From Gonium pectorale (lineage: Eukaryota > Chlorophyta > Chlorophyceae > Chlamydomonadales > Volvocaceae), in NCBI GenBank assembly GCA_001584585.1, contig LSYV01000055.1, forward strand, positions 599,997 to 663,996: a stretch of DNA of 64,000 nucleotides. Reading direction: 5' to 3'. Both the position numbers and the translations under genes were made by a program. The notes beneath the pieces are model-generated. The model ran no database searches and was not told where the DNA came from. It was given only the letters and a program-made list of their open reading frames with translations. Positions within the stretch are counted from its first letter, which is position 1. Each line of letters opens with the position of its first letter. Below, in pieces: positions 12,167-24,990 of the stretch.

Positions 12167-12462
12167 GCAAACAACGTCACTACAGCGGAGCGTTTATAGA
12201 CCAGAGTGTTTGTCATGAGCAATGCTATGTCTGTATTGCATGCAGGTACTAGTACGCGCCCATTGGTTACTCGAGGTTGAGCGAGTAGACACGTAAATCA
12301 TGTTGGGAGTAAACATGCGAACCTGCGTCATTATGTACTGTGTTGATGCTCGCAACGTCACTTCGGGAGGGCGCGACCCCCGGGACACAATAACCTAGCC
12401 GGCACACATACGCGATGCATGGCTCGCGCGTTCGGTCAACTTCGAGTCTCTGCGTACCTATC

Positions 12463-12467
12463 TTACA
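12463..12467 (-). terminator. TGTAA polyadenylation motif of NSE4
   Basis: TTACA on the plus strand gives TGTAA on the minus strand, about 140 bases after the NSE4 stop and before the start of the next minus-strand gene. Confidence 0.6.
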
Positions 12468-12606
12468 GGTACCAAAACTTTGCATCCATGGCCCCTGCTT
12501 CCCGACCAGCAGACCCACACGACCGCAACGGCATGAACCGAAAGGTGCACTGACACAGATCCTTCATTTGCGAGGCCTGGCGCACGCTACACCGTTGACA
12601 GCCATC

Positions 12607-14816
12607 TTAAGAGCGCTGTTTCTTGTTGCGCCGGTTCTTGGCGCCCTGGGCCCCAATGCCGTCCTCCTGTTGCCGGTGGGGCATGAGGCAGCGCTCAGGC
12701 GCCACCTTCTGCCGCATCTTGTGCCAGTCGTCCGTGTGGAGCTACGGATGCAAGTAGGAAGAGGCAAGAATGGGAGTTGAGTGCAGGACCCTGTATGCAG
12801 GAGGACGCACGCAAGGCACGGACGCAGGCTCACTGCTGCACCCTGCTTCCACACACCAAGCCGGCTATACAAGTACAGATTCCACTCTTCCACAACATGT
12901 TATCCTCGAAGCGCATGCATGCACCGAATGAACTGGAGACGGACTGACGGGCCGAGTACGGCGGCCTCACCGCGACGACGAACTGGGTCTGCTGCCCCTT
13001 CCCGGAGTTCTCCGGCTTCTTTGGGTCAAGCGCGCGGATGCAGAGGCCCTTCTCGGTCGACAGGACTTGGACGCGGTTGTCGCGCACCAAGAAGGACAGC
13101 GTGAACATGTTCTCCACGGTCTGAGAGAAGCAGTTGGGATTGAGCACGAGCTCAATGAACCGCACCTGCGACCGTACAAGCAAAACCCAAGTTAGCACCC
13201 AAGTTAGTACCCAAGTTAGCACGGTTCACGTGCCCTGTCGGCCCGTACTGCAGGACCGGGTGCTACGGTAGCTGGTTATGAACCACACGCCTTCAGGGCG
13301 AGGGCCTTGCAGCTAGCGGTGGCACGAACCGCCGCGAACATATGCATTCGCATCACCCCCCAACACGTGTGAGCTGGCACCGCTGCTCAGCCCGCCTACC
13401 AGGGGCTCTTTCTGCGCCTGGATGATCTCCCACATAATCTCCATGTTGCGGTCCGTGTCCTGTTTGTTCTCCTCCGCCTCCTCTTTGTGCTCCTCCGGCC
13501 GCTCCAGCTCCCCCAGCGCCTACACGTGGTCGTATGCAAGCAAGGTGCGGACATAGTGGATCCAGGCTGCGAGACAGGACTGCTGCGCACTTGGCTTGCA
13601 ATCCTAGCAACTTTGCCGCTGCTGGGCGTGTTGGACAAGGGTTGTTCGCTCCTTGCTGTCAGCGTACGAATGACTGTGCTGCCATGCATTGACCGTCCCA
13701 ACAGGCTTCCGTTGGGGCAAGCTGTCTACACAGCACTGGGCTTAGGACCGGGTACCAACCACAAATGAAGGTGCGAAGGTCAGAAGTCCCAGAACCCTGC
13801 ACGCTACCAACCTGGCGCTTTTGCCGCGGCCCCGCCACCTTGCGTTCCTTGGGCTTGGCATCCATCGGGCCCAGGAGGCAGTGCAGGCCTGCATGAGGTG
13901 ATAGCGGAAACGGTAAGCTGCAAGTTCACGCTTCGAGGATGCAGCGCCACGAAGTCTATCTAGAAAGAAAGCATCAATACTTGCGGCGGAATCCGAGAGC
14001 AGGTATGCGCTAATGCCATGTCAAGCAACATACCCCGCACGGGCCGCCTGAGGTGTGCTGTCGCCGCGCCGAGCTCAGCCCACTGGAAGCCCGTCGGGTC
14101 CTCCTGGCCGTCGCGCTGCGGGTCTGTGGTGTGCACGAACGAGGCCCGGAGCGCCGTAATCAGCTCCATTGGCCCACGCCCCTGCGAACAGGGACTGCGG
14201 TTAGCCTGGCTGGCCTTGGGCTGGACTCGGCGACGCAAAGGCCGGTAAGTAGGAGAAGCATCGACCAGCCTGACGAAACAACCGTCGCTCAGAGCTACGG
14301 CCCATTTCCCTCCCGCGGCGGGCGCATAACCTGCCTGTTGCTGTTGTACCAACTTGACAATGGCCTCCGCCCCGCACGCCGCTAGCTGCCGAAAGATGTC
14401 GGCTTGCGTGAACACCTCCTTGGCCCTCTGCTCCTCTGTGGATGCACAGAGTGTAAGGGTTACATAAGGAGGCGGTGCACGAGCAAGTGTCACAGCAAAG
14501 GCGTGTCAACATATGCCCAATGTGAATCGCCGCCGACACGAGACAAAAGCATCTGAGCCCGCGTGCCCGGGCTATCCATGGCCTGACCCATGGCACCGAA
14601 ACTCACTGAGAGCCGCCCCCTTGTCCACCGCGGTGTCAAGCCGCCGGACCTCATTCTCCAGGCAGTTATTGCTGATGTCGCACAGGACCTCCTTGTGCCC
14701 TGGGGGCCGGAAATGAGGGTTAGGGTAGTCGGGGCGAAGCAGTGCCAGGCGAACTTACTCTGCACATGCTGCTTTTGGTCTCGAAGCTCCTTCAACAGTT
14801 GTCGCCGCTCCACATC
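12607..14816 (-). CDS. NSE4: NSE4, kleisin subunit of the SMC5/6 complex (N-terminus unresolved)
   Basis: NSE4 bridges the SMC5 and SMC6 heads in the complex that handles recombination intermediates and DNA repair. Eight exons join in phase: 14759-14816, 14607-14699, 14350-14435, 14034-14181, 13812-13888, 13400-13519, 12971-13165 and 12607-12741, giving 303 residues. Conserved blocks are VERRQLLKELRDQ, LENEVRRLDTAVDKG, GFQWAELGAATAHL, GLHCLLGPMDAKPKERKV, KQDTDRNMEIMWEII and the C-terminal winged-helix signature NPNCFSQTVENMFTLSFLVR. The 14350/14181 junction is the least certain, because the intron between them is also open in frame. The exon at 14816 has an acceptor but no in-frame ATG, so at least one upstream exon is missing. 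The basic tail (NRRNKKQRS) may be a nuclear signal. Confidence 0.92.
13185..13220. repeat. 12-bp tandem repeat, three copies, in NSE4 intron
   Basis: Three consecutive copies of ACCCAAGTTAG followed by C or T lie just upstream (in the gene's sense) of the exon beginning at 13165. One position varies. It is probably a minor slippage repeat. Confidence 0.8.
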
Positions 14817-15411
14817 CTAGTTTCCCAGAACCAAGGGGCAGGGTGACCTCATTGGACGGAATGGGGGAGGCGAGAGCCTGGGACCAGAAGCGCGCACCTC
14901 CTGGCCTCTAACTCCTGACATCCGTCAAGTTGTAAGCGGGAAGCGCCCAAGTTCGAACAGTGCGCAACGTTCCAACAACGAAACACGCGCCCGCAGAGCG
15001 AGTTTGGTCAGAGTAATGTGGCTTCAGTGAAGCAGTAAGACAAGTGCCATGTGCGGAATTAGAGCTCCCTTTTGGCTGCCTGTGTAATCTTAAAAACGAA
15101 CTAGATCGAGCGCTGTGCTTTGCGTGCTACGCTTTATCGTACACATGTGCATGGATTTTGGCATGCATGGCGCAAATCAACCACAGGTCCCCAGACTAGG
15201 AAGCTAATTCGAGCCTGCTGTGGGGTCCATACTACGGGTCTGTCTGTGGGTCACGCATGTCATCGATGTTGGAATCTCTTGTTGCACGTTGTTGCCGAAG
15301 CCCGGCCACATACCCGCTGTCTTGTTTTGTGTTGTAATCCTTCCCTGATCGCCCTGTCTACCTCAGCCTCGTTCAGGAATCCAGCTTACCCATGCTGGGC
15401 GCCATTACGCA
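14817..15411. other. Probable NSE4 5' intron; nothing else seen
   Basis: This lies between the first confident NSE4 exon and the candidate N-terminal exon. The sequence is relatively A+T rich toward 15000-15400, and I see no conserved coding segment. Confidence 0.4.
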
Positions 15412-15714
15412 TCACCCATGCCAGTGGTTCATTAACACTGCTGCTAGTTTGCGGCATCCCATCGCAGCACGCTGAAGCCTGGAGGTCTTCCCTCCGGTAG
15501 TTGCTGGCCTGCCTTCTTCCGGGCCTCCTTCGCCACTCCGCCCTCTTCCCCGCTGAGCTCCCGCTGCGACTGACGTGTCCCCCATTCCCGCAAGCGCGGC
15601 GTCCGCGGCCTCCATATCTAACAACATGCGTACGGGGCGCAGTGTAGGGGCTCGTGGGCCCGCGGCATCACGGCAGGAGGTCATCATGCCCCCCATCCCA
15701 ATCCTGTCCAACAT
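15412..15714 (-). other. Candidate N-terminal exon of NSE4
   Basis: A minus-strand reading frame opens with an ATG at 15714 (MLDRIGMGGMMTSCRDAAGP) and continues through an acidic Gly/Glu-rich stretch, like the disordered N-termini of NSE4 proteins. It lies just beyond the likely cleavage site of NAP1, where an NSE4 transcript could start. A donor that would join in phase to 14816 (near 15436) is a weak match to consensus. The assignment rests on position. Confidence 0.3.
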
Positions 15715-15791
15715 ACCATCGTCATAAACGAGTCACAATTGCAAGACGGCCCCACGTAAGCAGCAATAGGCGTTTGGGCAATGATGGGCAC

Positions 15792-15796
15792 TTACA
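15792..15796 (-). terminator. TGTAA polyadenylation motif of NAP1
   Basis: TTACA on the plus strand gives TGTAA on the minus strand, about 290 bases after the NAP1 stop at 16087. Confidence 0.55.
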
Positions 15797-16086
15797 GACA
15801 GGGTCCGCACGAAATACAAGCCGTCAACCCGTCATGTATGCATGTGCGGGAATCGGGTGGGTGGGAGAGGCCGTATAAGCAGCAGCAAAGCCCGCCTCCG
15901 CCCAAAAAAGCTTAAGCTGCTGCGACGCTGTTCAATACGAGGAGCCATCCATAGGGATTGGAAGCTGTACAAGCCGCGAGTGCCTGATGATGATCAGATG
16001 GCAGCCTAAGCGAGCGGAGAAGCTTACTACCAAGTGCAGCGGCATACTTGGGGAAAGCCCATGCACACGTCTGCCCTCAAAAACCA

Positions 16087-19000
16087 CTACCCAATTGCGC
16101 CCATCACGAGGGGCAGCACGCGCGCAGCAGGCCGCCACGTGTCGAGCTCGCAGGCCCACCGGCCGTCCTCCAGGCTCGGTTCAGTGCCCTCCGGCTCAGG
16201 CAGCGGCTTGCGCTGCAGCGCCCCAGTGTTGATAGCGGCCGCCCCGGTTCTGGCCAGCCACTCCGCTCCCTCCGCGGCAGGTGCATCCGTTCCGTCCAGG
16301 CTGCAGTGCTCTTCCAGGACGCCGTTCCCGACTGCCGCGTCCGCAGGCAGTGGAGCGTATGAGTAGGCCTTGAGCAGCGGGAGGCGCTCCATGCAGGCCA
16401 GGGCATGCTGCTGGCCAGCCGCGCTGGCCTCGTTGCCGGCGGTGGCTGCTACCGCCTGCGCCACTGACTGGGCGACGCGCTGGTAGGCGCACAGCATCGC
16501 GGCAGCTGGCGAGTCGCAGCCCAGCAGGAACTGCCCGGCAGCCGGGTGGAGGACCTGCGGGTCGACAGCACGCGGTTGTTGCAAGGTAGATGCTTCAGGC
16601 CAGACACAGTTTGCGTCGCTATGCATACGCCCTGGTCTCTAGCATACAGTGTACTGTGGATCATGATACCTATCAGTATACATGCATGTGGTTCGTTAAG
16701 ACGAGCGAGTGTGGGCGGCGCGCACCTGGCTCATGGCGGTCTGCAGCGCGTGAGACAATGCCACTGCGGCAGACATGGCGACGCCCATCCGCATGTGCCG
16801 GGCGGTGAGGACCATGGATGGGTTCTCCGGCTGGCCGCTAGCAGAGGCCCGGCGCGACGCAGCTCCTCCCTTAGAAGAAGCCTTCGTGGCCGTACCACCC
16901 ATTTGCGAGTTCCACTGTGGCGCGGCAACCAGCGCTCCTAGCAGGGCAGGCAGCCTGTACCACCGCTGCGCCGCGGCGAGCGAAGGCAGTAGGGCTGCGC
17001 GCAAGGGACATTAAATGCAGTTCAGCCCAGGAAGAGCAGGGCATCACTTAAGCAGCACAACGCCAGCAAGGTATGAGACAGAAGGAGGTATAGGCGGAAT
17101 TTGAGCTCACCAGCAAGATGCATCGCCAGCAGCGGGTCGGTGCGGTCCGGAATGAGGCAGCCACCAAAGCCCATCTCGATGTTCCGCGTGCCGCCGTTTG
17201 CCAGCTGCAACAGATGACACCATTCACGGCGACCAGCCTCGATGGCATCGGCAGCCTTGCGGCCTTCTGCATCGTAGCCCTCATTAACGACCTTGCTGCC
17301 GGGTTCCACTGCAGACGGTGTCGCCATCTCTTGGAGCGCCAGGGTCACAAAATCGGCCGTCCTCTCAGCAGCGGTCACGGCGGCGCGTCCGAGCTGCATC
17401 CGGAGGAGCAGGCAGCGACCCAGGCGCTGCAGCACATCTGCGAGATGCCCCAGTCCGGCCGGCCCGTTGCCGCCGTTCGACCCTGGCGGCGGAACAAGGC
17501 TGGGCAGCGCACGCTGGACGGCAGCGATGCGCTTGTCCGCGGGGAGGTGTGCAGCATCCAGCAGGTCTTGCAGGGGAGACGAGTTCGCCTCGAGGAAGGC
17601 CTGCGATGCCCATGAGTTCGTACGCGTGGGCGTCAAGGCTAACAAAGAGACGGGACAGGGCATCCGAAGTATGTGACGCGCCCTTCCACTTAGTCCTCAG
17701 ATCAACCTTCAGCTCCTCTGGACAGCCTGCGTCAACATAATCTATTGAAGGATCGGCCGTTCTCGTTCGCCAGTGTCCCTTACCTGAATATGTTGGAGGC
17801 AGCTGTGGATCATCTGGTCGCAGCCGCGAGTCAGGTCCGCCGCCGCGCAAGGCCCGAACAGCTAGCAGTGCAGGGGATGAGGGCAAGGGAGCGCACATTC
17901 AGTCTCTTTGGTCTTCCTGCTTGTCTTGCTTTGGGACACAGCCCTACCTCAAAGCACAGAGCCAGCTCACGGACGCTGGTGGCCGCAGCCAGGCCCGAAA
18001 GAGCTGAGGCGGCTCCAATGGAGCCTTCCGCGCTGAAGCCACCAGCCTCCGTATCGTAAGCGACGCCCAGCCGGCGCTCGTCTAGGACGATTGTAGACCA
18101 CAGCCACGTGTGGAGCGCACGCAAGACCGATGTTGGCGAGCCGTTAGCGCCACCCCCTGACGAAGCTGCCGCCATAGGAGCAGAGCCCCTGTCTGAGCCT
18201 CCACCTACGCACGACACGGTAAAGCATTTCTTCATGGGCACGTAGGCGCTGGGTGGCAAAACGTCGTTGGTCCAGCAGCTCGTGGTATGTTGCACAAGCG
18301 CCCACGCACCTGAGCCGTTCCGGACCGACGGTGCCGGCTGTGCAGTGAGTGACGATGTGCGGGCGAGGGGCTCGAAGCCTGGAGTCACAGCGCTGGTTGT
18401 GCTTCCAGCCCGGGCGGAAGGAGTCAGGAGGGCCTGTGGGTCCGGGGTGCATGGAGTAAAACTAACTGCAACACGAAAACATTTGGAATAGGCACATAGC
18501 ACAGTAAAGATGTCACAACTGCGCGCTATTAGTGTCCCATGGCAGCACCGGCAACAAGACCTACATAGTTGGGTGTCGTTGACGGAGCGACCTGCGCCGA
18601 TGTGGACGGCGGCGGTTGCTGCGCCATGCGGAGCCCAGGAGGGCCCCCACTCTCTAGGCCGACGGTCTGCGAGCAAGCGGTGAAGATTATGAAGGTGATG
18701 TGAGGGATAGACGAGCTACGTGAAAGCCCTGCAGATAGCGGATGTCCACGGACACAAACCTGGATGGTCGGGGCCGATGCCTGTTGAAGCATCAGGCGAC
18801 CCAGCTCGGGCAAGAGCTCTGTGGCCAGCTGGGGCTGCAGCATGGACACCACCTCCACGAACCGGCGGATTGGAGCCAACTGGACACTGGGCAGGGGTGT
18901 TGACACCTGCAAGCACAAGGTAGGTTGTGATTCAGACAGGGGTCGCCCTTTGCTGCTTTCAACGAGCGTACCTGTCCAACAGCCGCAGCGGTGTTGTTAA

Positions 19001-22000
19001 GCAGGTTTGCGAAGTTATCCCGTACTGACTCCACAAGCTGCGACCTGCATACGACGAGGAAGGTCTGGTCCACGCCCCGTCCAGATCCACCGTGCAAAAT
19101 CCTGAAGCGGCAAATAAGTGGAGGACGGTTGACTTTTTTTGTCCCTCTGCAGAATATACCGCTATGTCGTTTCCGCAGTGCTCCTGCCATTAAACATACC
19201 TTCCGTTGTCCAGGGCAAGCGCCAAGGGAAGCATGCGCGTCGCCAGGTCAGCCGCTGTGGGCATGGTAGGCACAGCCGTGTTCCAGGGTATCGCTCCATC
19301 TGGCACGTCTGGGAAGTCATGGCCAGCTGCCTGGAATTGGAACTGCTGGATGCTGGCCTTGCTTGGCGTGTCGCACGCTGAGGAGGGCGCATCCCCACGC
19401 CTGCGCTCGGGCGTGGTCGCTCTGCTGCCTCCATTGTTGCTCGTCAGCGTCTTGGTCGACAGATCTCCTGGCCGCAGCCTGGCGCTCACAGCCTTCATAA
19501 GGCCGCTTGGTGGCCGAGAGCGCTGCGCGGCGTCACCAGCACGGTACGCATCTGGAAGCGGACCGCTCGTCCGCGCAAGGTCATTCAAGGTGACGGCGCT
19601 CGCCAATGGTGCCTGCATATATGTTATGAATGTTAATATCCGACCAGTTTCAAATTCGGGTAGGGTAAGCCGCCGGGCTGCCTTTCAAGCAACGCACCCT
19701 TGCCTACCTGCACTATGGGTGCAAACAACTGCCGGATGCACTGCACCACCATGTCCATGCAGCGCCGGGGCAGATCCTCTGGCTGCGTCTGCGGCAGGGG
19801 ACGGATGGTCCCGGGCCGCGAGTCCCTGGCCAGGTTACTCTGACTGTCCATACTGGTGCGGCCCAGACCGCCGCCGCTAGGCGTGTTGCCGGAGGACGTG
19901 CGCCGGTGGCTTGAGGCCGGCGGCTCGCTGCGTTGCGGTAGGAGCCAGTGCAAGCCCTGCAGACGAACACAGCAGTATGGGCACAGGACGTTGCGTGTAA
20001 ACGGAGCGGAAAACCGATACAAAGAGCCAGTGTGCGTTCCGCCATTTTGGGCAGGTACGGCATTGCCCTCACCTGCATGGCGCCCATCGCGGCCTGCATG
20101 TCCTCCGTGCAGCCGCTGCCCAAGGCCCGCTGGGCGGCCGCAAGCAGCGGCTCCACCACGTACTGGAGTCCGGGAGCAAGGTCCGTCGCAGCGGCGTGCA
20201 GAAGGGATCGCTCATACAACATGCGCGCAGCGTCCAAGCCCTGCGAAAGCGAAAGCCGTGTGGATGCTGTAGTCGTCAAAGCTGAGTCTAAGTCAAAGTC
20301 GTTGCAGGAGCAATGCTATACAATACATTCACAATTCCCTGCGAGGCAAACGCACGGACCTTCTGCAACACTTCCAGGTAGCGCGTATCCTCGGCGTACT
20401 GCAGGACCTTGGCCTCCTTAAGCGGCGGGTCCACGCTGGCCAGTTGCAGGCCGACATAGAGCCAAATACCGCATGCGCTGGAAACCCGCCCTTGAGCATC
20501 GGACGGAGGAGTCGATGGTGACAGCACGCTCCGCAGAAGGTCCGTCAGATCCTGCGGTGCCGGTACAAAACCCACGTTTGAGATAGCAAGTTAGGAACGG
20601 GGACATAGCAGTATTGGCCGTCTGGCAGAGTGCCCCTACCTTGAAGGGCTGCACGCCTCCGGCGGTGGAAGCAGGACTCGCCATCCCCGCTGCAATCTGA
20701 ACCGCAGCCTGCTTGAGGCGGAACTCCACGCGGGGCGTGCAGGGCACGACGTGTGACATGAGCTCGGCGCCGATGGCCTCCTTGATTTGTTTGCTCAGGG
20801 TGGAGTGATGCTCGACCTGCGGTCGGAACCCGATGGGTGTGGATTTTGTGGCAAATGCGCACCCAATTCATGGAAGTTCATGAGCCGGCAGGTGCGGTTG
20901 TTCCTCACCATGAGCCTGTGCATGGCGTCCAAAGCGGAAAGCAGCTCCAGTGCCTGGGGAAAACGGGTGGGGTTTGACATATTGAAGCCGCACGAATACG
21001 TATCAACTAGCGAGAACCATATTTATGGGCGCGTTGCGTCACACGGTTACGCACCTGAAGGCCGTCGCTCAGGGTCACCGCTTGCAGGCGGCCACTTTCC
21101 AGCAAGCCCCGCGCGGAAAGAATCGGTACCAGCTCGGTCGGCACATTCCGAGAGACGTGCCTGCAGCAAACAGCGGAGACATGAGCCAACTGATCCAAGA
21201 GGGCAACTTCTCCCTAGCCACCTACCGGGCGAACCACAGAAGCTCTTCACGGGCGAGCGACAGAGCAGCCAGCACCATCTCCATTTGCCCCTGAATGCGG
21301 CTTGGGCACATCTGCGTACCATGAGTCGGCACATTGTCATGACGCCACTTCTTCCAACCTACAATGGCCAACCCTACGCACTGGCAAGGTTTCAGTTAGA
21401 CATGTGCCTCATACATGAGGACGTACCTGACAGGACGCGTGCATGTTCCGCAGCTCGCCGGTCAGGTACGCTCGCCACATGCGGTGCTGCACTGGCGCGG
21501 CCCGGGCAGCAGCACAGGCGGCATCCACCAACAGTGGGTGGATGGACTGCGGGTCGTGAGCTTCGCCCTCATCGGATTGGCTCTTCCGGCTCCTGCACAG
21601 AGTACAAGATCGCAATTTCAGCGGCTTCCAACGCTTTGAAAGCTCGTATCTGTAACTTGCCTGCCGCCGCCAATCATGGCCATGCCCTTCTCCCAGATCC
21701 CACCGACGCCGGCCGGACGACGGGGNNNNNNNNNNNNNNNNNNNNNNNNNNNNNNNNNNNNNNNNNNNNNNNNNNNNNNNNNNNNNNNNNNNNNNNNNNN
21801 NNNNNNNNNNNNNNNNNNNNNNNNNNNNNNNNNNNNNNNNNNNNNNNNNNNNNNNNNNNNNNNNNNNNNNNNNNNNNNNNNNNNNNNNNNNNNNNNNNNN
21901 NNNNNNNNNNNNNNNNNNNNNNNNNNNNNNNNNNNNNNNNNNNNNNNNNNNNNNNNNNNNNNNNNNNNNNNNNNNNNNNNNNNNNNNNNNNNNNNNNNNN

Positions 22001-23920
22001 NNNNNNNNNNNNNNNNNNNNNNNNNNNNNNNNNNNNNNNNNNNNNNNNNNNNNNNCGTTATCTCGTAACTTGCCTGCCGCCGCCAACTCATGGCCATGCC
22101 CTTCTCCCAGATCCCACCGAGCCGGCCGGACGACGGGCCGGTGCCGCTTCGTGGGCTGGACGGCGCCCCCAAGGCCGCGGCTACTGCCGGCCCGATGTGC
22201 TGCAGCGCAAGCTGATGCGCGCACGCGACGCGGTCCTTATAGATGTGCAGGGCGAAGCCGTCAGCCAGCAGCATGGTCAGGCGCTGCGATGCCCCGACCT
22301 GGCGCAGGACCTCTGCGAAGCAGACGGAGAACAGGTTGGGCGGGTAAGCCTTTGGCATTCTAGGCGAGGCGGCAGCATTCACCCTACGAGCTTCGACTGC
22401 GGAGCTTACCCGGGAAGATTAGGAAGCCGAAGAGGCCCCACTGGCGAATGGTCTCCCGGTGCCGCAGGAAAGGGTAAACCTGGCTCCGTGTCATGCCATA
22501 CATGCCCATAGCAGGGGATGACTCTGCGTGGCTGTGCACGATGCTGCCCGGCATTACGCCAGGGTCCATGCCAGCCGTTACATGGTCCAGAGCCGAGGAC
22601 ATGACCAGGAGGCCAGCTGATGCTACCTCGTCGCAGTTGTCTGAGACCGAGAGCGCGGGGCCAACCACCAGCTCGAGGATCTACGAAAGCGGGCAGCAGA
22701 ATCAACTCCGTCAATTAGGTTCCTGGCGATGCAGGGTGTTACGCCTGTGATAAGCTCGATCCAGGTGGCCGCACCTGCGCGATACGGGGCATAATGGCCC
22801 TGAATAGGTGCTGCAAGTAAGCAACCATGGTCGGCGCCGAGAAGATAGCGTCCTGGATGGTAGCCAGCAGTGGCGTGGCTGTGGCCTTGTCGAGGTGCGC
22901 GCACGCTACGTGCGCGACCTGCGGCACCGGAGAGGATCCCGGCCGCAGAGGTTTTGCACAGTGAGCGGCATGCGCGCATGTGGTAGGCAATTTTGTGGCA
23001 GGGTCCTTACCTGCGCAGCAGCGCGACGTGGCACTGCATCCAGCAGGAGACCTGCCTTAACAGCACCGCAGAACATGTCCATGTACTGGTGGAGCAGGTC
23101 GGGATAGGACCGAAGCTGTGAGGGAAGTAGCGGAAGGAATTGGTTAGGTAAGCTGCTGTGAACCCCAATGGCAAGGCAGGGTTTCGCACGCAGCCCACCC
23201 ACCGTCAGAGACCCCAGGACCCGATGCAGCTCGCTCAGCAGCTGGCCAATGGATAGGAAGTTCTGGGAAATCGTCTGCATGGCCGACCGGGGAGCGGGGT
23301 GAGAGGAGCAGCTCAGTGCCGGCAAGGGCAAAGTGTGACATAAGGCCGACTTCAAGCCACTCTCACACCCAGAGCAGCGTTGACTTTAGACGCATGCAGC
23401 TGCGTCCCATGCTTATCGCATCATAGCCGTGGTCCCTATGCAGTGCCACCCGCTCACATCCACCCCATCCTTGCCTTGAGGCTGCTGAGGAGCGGCATCA
23501 CCTCGCTGGCATAGGCCTGCGCCCTCTCCCCAATGGTCCGCATAAGGTCCTGAACAGGCATCCATACGTTAGCGGCCCTAATCGTTGTCTTCTAACACGG
23601 TCGGGGGTGACGTACCTTCTGTCCCTTGGCATCGGCCCCGGCTCCACCCTGGTGCAGCTGCGATACGATGGGAAGACGGGACATCGGCACTTTGCTCTGC
23701 AAGTACCACTTGCGCAAGCCTAGTCCGCCTCAAACTCGATTTACTGACTGCCCACCTGCGGGAACTGTTGCGCAGCGCTATACAGGAGCGGCAGACCCTT
23801 CTCCACATAGGACGGGTGCGAGTACACCCAGGCCCGCTCCTGGATGTCACGGACGCGCTGTCCATACTCTAAAAGCAGCTGCACTAGCTGGCCATGGTTT
23901 AGAGGCGCAGCTGCTGCCAT
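16087..23920 (-). CDS. NAP1: NAP1/NCKAP1-like subunit of the SCAR/WAVE complex
   Basis: NAP1 is the large scaffold subunit of the pentameric SCAR/WAVE complex, which activates ARP2/3-driven actin branching. The ATG is at 23920, and the first exons are 23756-23920, 23616-23696 and one starting at 23549. Peptides match NCKAP1 in the right order: PSYVEKGLPLLYSAAQQFP near the N-terminus, LHQYMDMFCGAVKAG, RQWGLFGFLIFPG (about 22430), LLADGFALHIYKDRVACAHQ (about 22250), WRAYLTGELRNMHA (about 21450), MVLAALSLAREELLWFAR (about 21250), then PIRRFVEVVSMLQPQLATEL (about 18850). The C-terminal third (16087-17660) is Ala-rich and weakly conserved, and ends in LPLVMGAIG. The 330-base gap at 21726-22055 falls inside the gene, so the model cannot be closed. 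Two Ser/Pro-rich segments (about 18200-18450 and 19200-19860) look like lineage-specific loops. Most middle exon borders were not fixed. Confidence 0.85.
21645..21725. repeat. Left copy of duplicated sequence flanking the gap
   Basis: This roughly 80-base stretch closely matches 22056-22137 on the other side of the N run, with a few indels and substitutions, in the same orientation. See the right copy and the gap. Confidence 0.85.
21726..22055. other. Assembly gap (330 N)
   Basis: A run of N inside the NAP1 gene. Reading frames drawn through it have no meaning. Confidence 1.
22056..22137. repeat. Right copy of duplicated sequence flanking the gap
   Basis: This is a near-identical direct repeat of 21645-21725. 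It includes the end of a NAP1 exon (frame ...GGIWEKGMAMSWRRQ on the minus strand) and a following GCAAGT that could be a GC-type donor. The left copy carries small indels that break this frame. Confidence 0.85.
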
Positions 23921-24990
23921 CTTTGACTGCTCCTCAATCGCACAGCTGACAGTTATGTTTCATATCATTGGTGCACTATAAGTGCTGAAAGTGTTCAGTG
24001 GCGTCTGTGATGTGACTGCGGGGCCGTTGTTGCGGGGCTGGTCGAGCAAGCGCCATAGCTGGAATCGAGTTCCACCGCGGTTCTGGGGCTAGCAGCAAGC
24101 GGGCTAGAGTGCCTTGCACCAGCTCATGACCTACGCATTTTAGGGGTCTAATTTATTTGGTGTTGCTGTTACGGTTCATATGGCGATGCTTTGATGCACG
24201 GAATGATGGCGACCATCATCGGGCATCGGCGCCACTCTTCCCTGGACCCGCTTTTGAAGCAGCGCGTGCAATAACCGTGCTTCGCCGCAACTGACCACAT
24301 GCTAGATGAGGCGCTCGTGCAGCTCAGCGCACCGCTACCACGAGCATGGCCATTGCCCTTTCCTCCACTGCCCACACGTGCCCACGCACAAACTCGTGGT
24401 CCTGCGCGGGCAAGATCATGCACTGTCAGGACCGTTCCCTGATACAAATATGTATGAACCTACTGTGATCGCAGCCCTACTTCCAAATGATATGGTATCG
24501 GCCACGGTATCGGCTCCCAACCACAATCGTCGAATCTGAGCTTCCGGCTCAAGCCGTTACCACTATTCTCTCTGGAACAACCTCACAAGTTCTGGACTAG
24601 CACTTTTGGGCCGTCATCTAGTACTCGGCTCGCAGCTGGCGCCATATCCAACCTTGCCTTTAACATCGCAGTGTTCAGTCATACGTGTACTCAACCTAAC
24701 CCGCCGGTCAGGAAGGGGACAAGGAATAAAGGAAGGACTGACTCAACGCCTTGTCCGACGTCAGTGCCACCAGCAGGCCGTCCATCCCTTAGTGTGCCGA
24801 ATGACACGCGGTTAGTGTGCTTCATCCAGTTACGCGCCCTACGAGGAAGGCGAGGGACACAAGGGGATGCAAAACCACCCTCCACATAAGCAGGAGAGCA
24901 TAGGCATACCTGGCTTCGTACAGAATCCGGAACAGGCGCACATCGGTAACACCAGCGTCGTCCACACAACAAAGCTACAGGGGTAGAGGA

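Noticed and set aside
20787..22511. 574-codon frame on the plus strand
   Set aside because: It is open only because it crosses the 330-N gap. NAP1 lies on the opposite strand.
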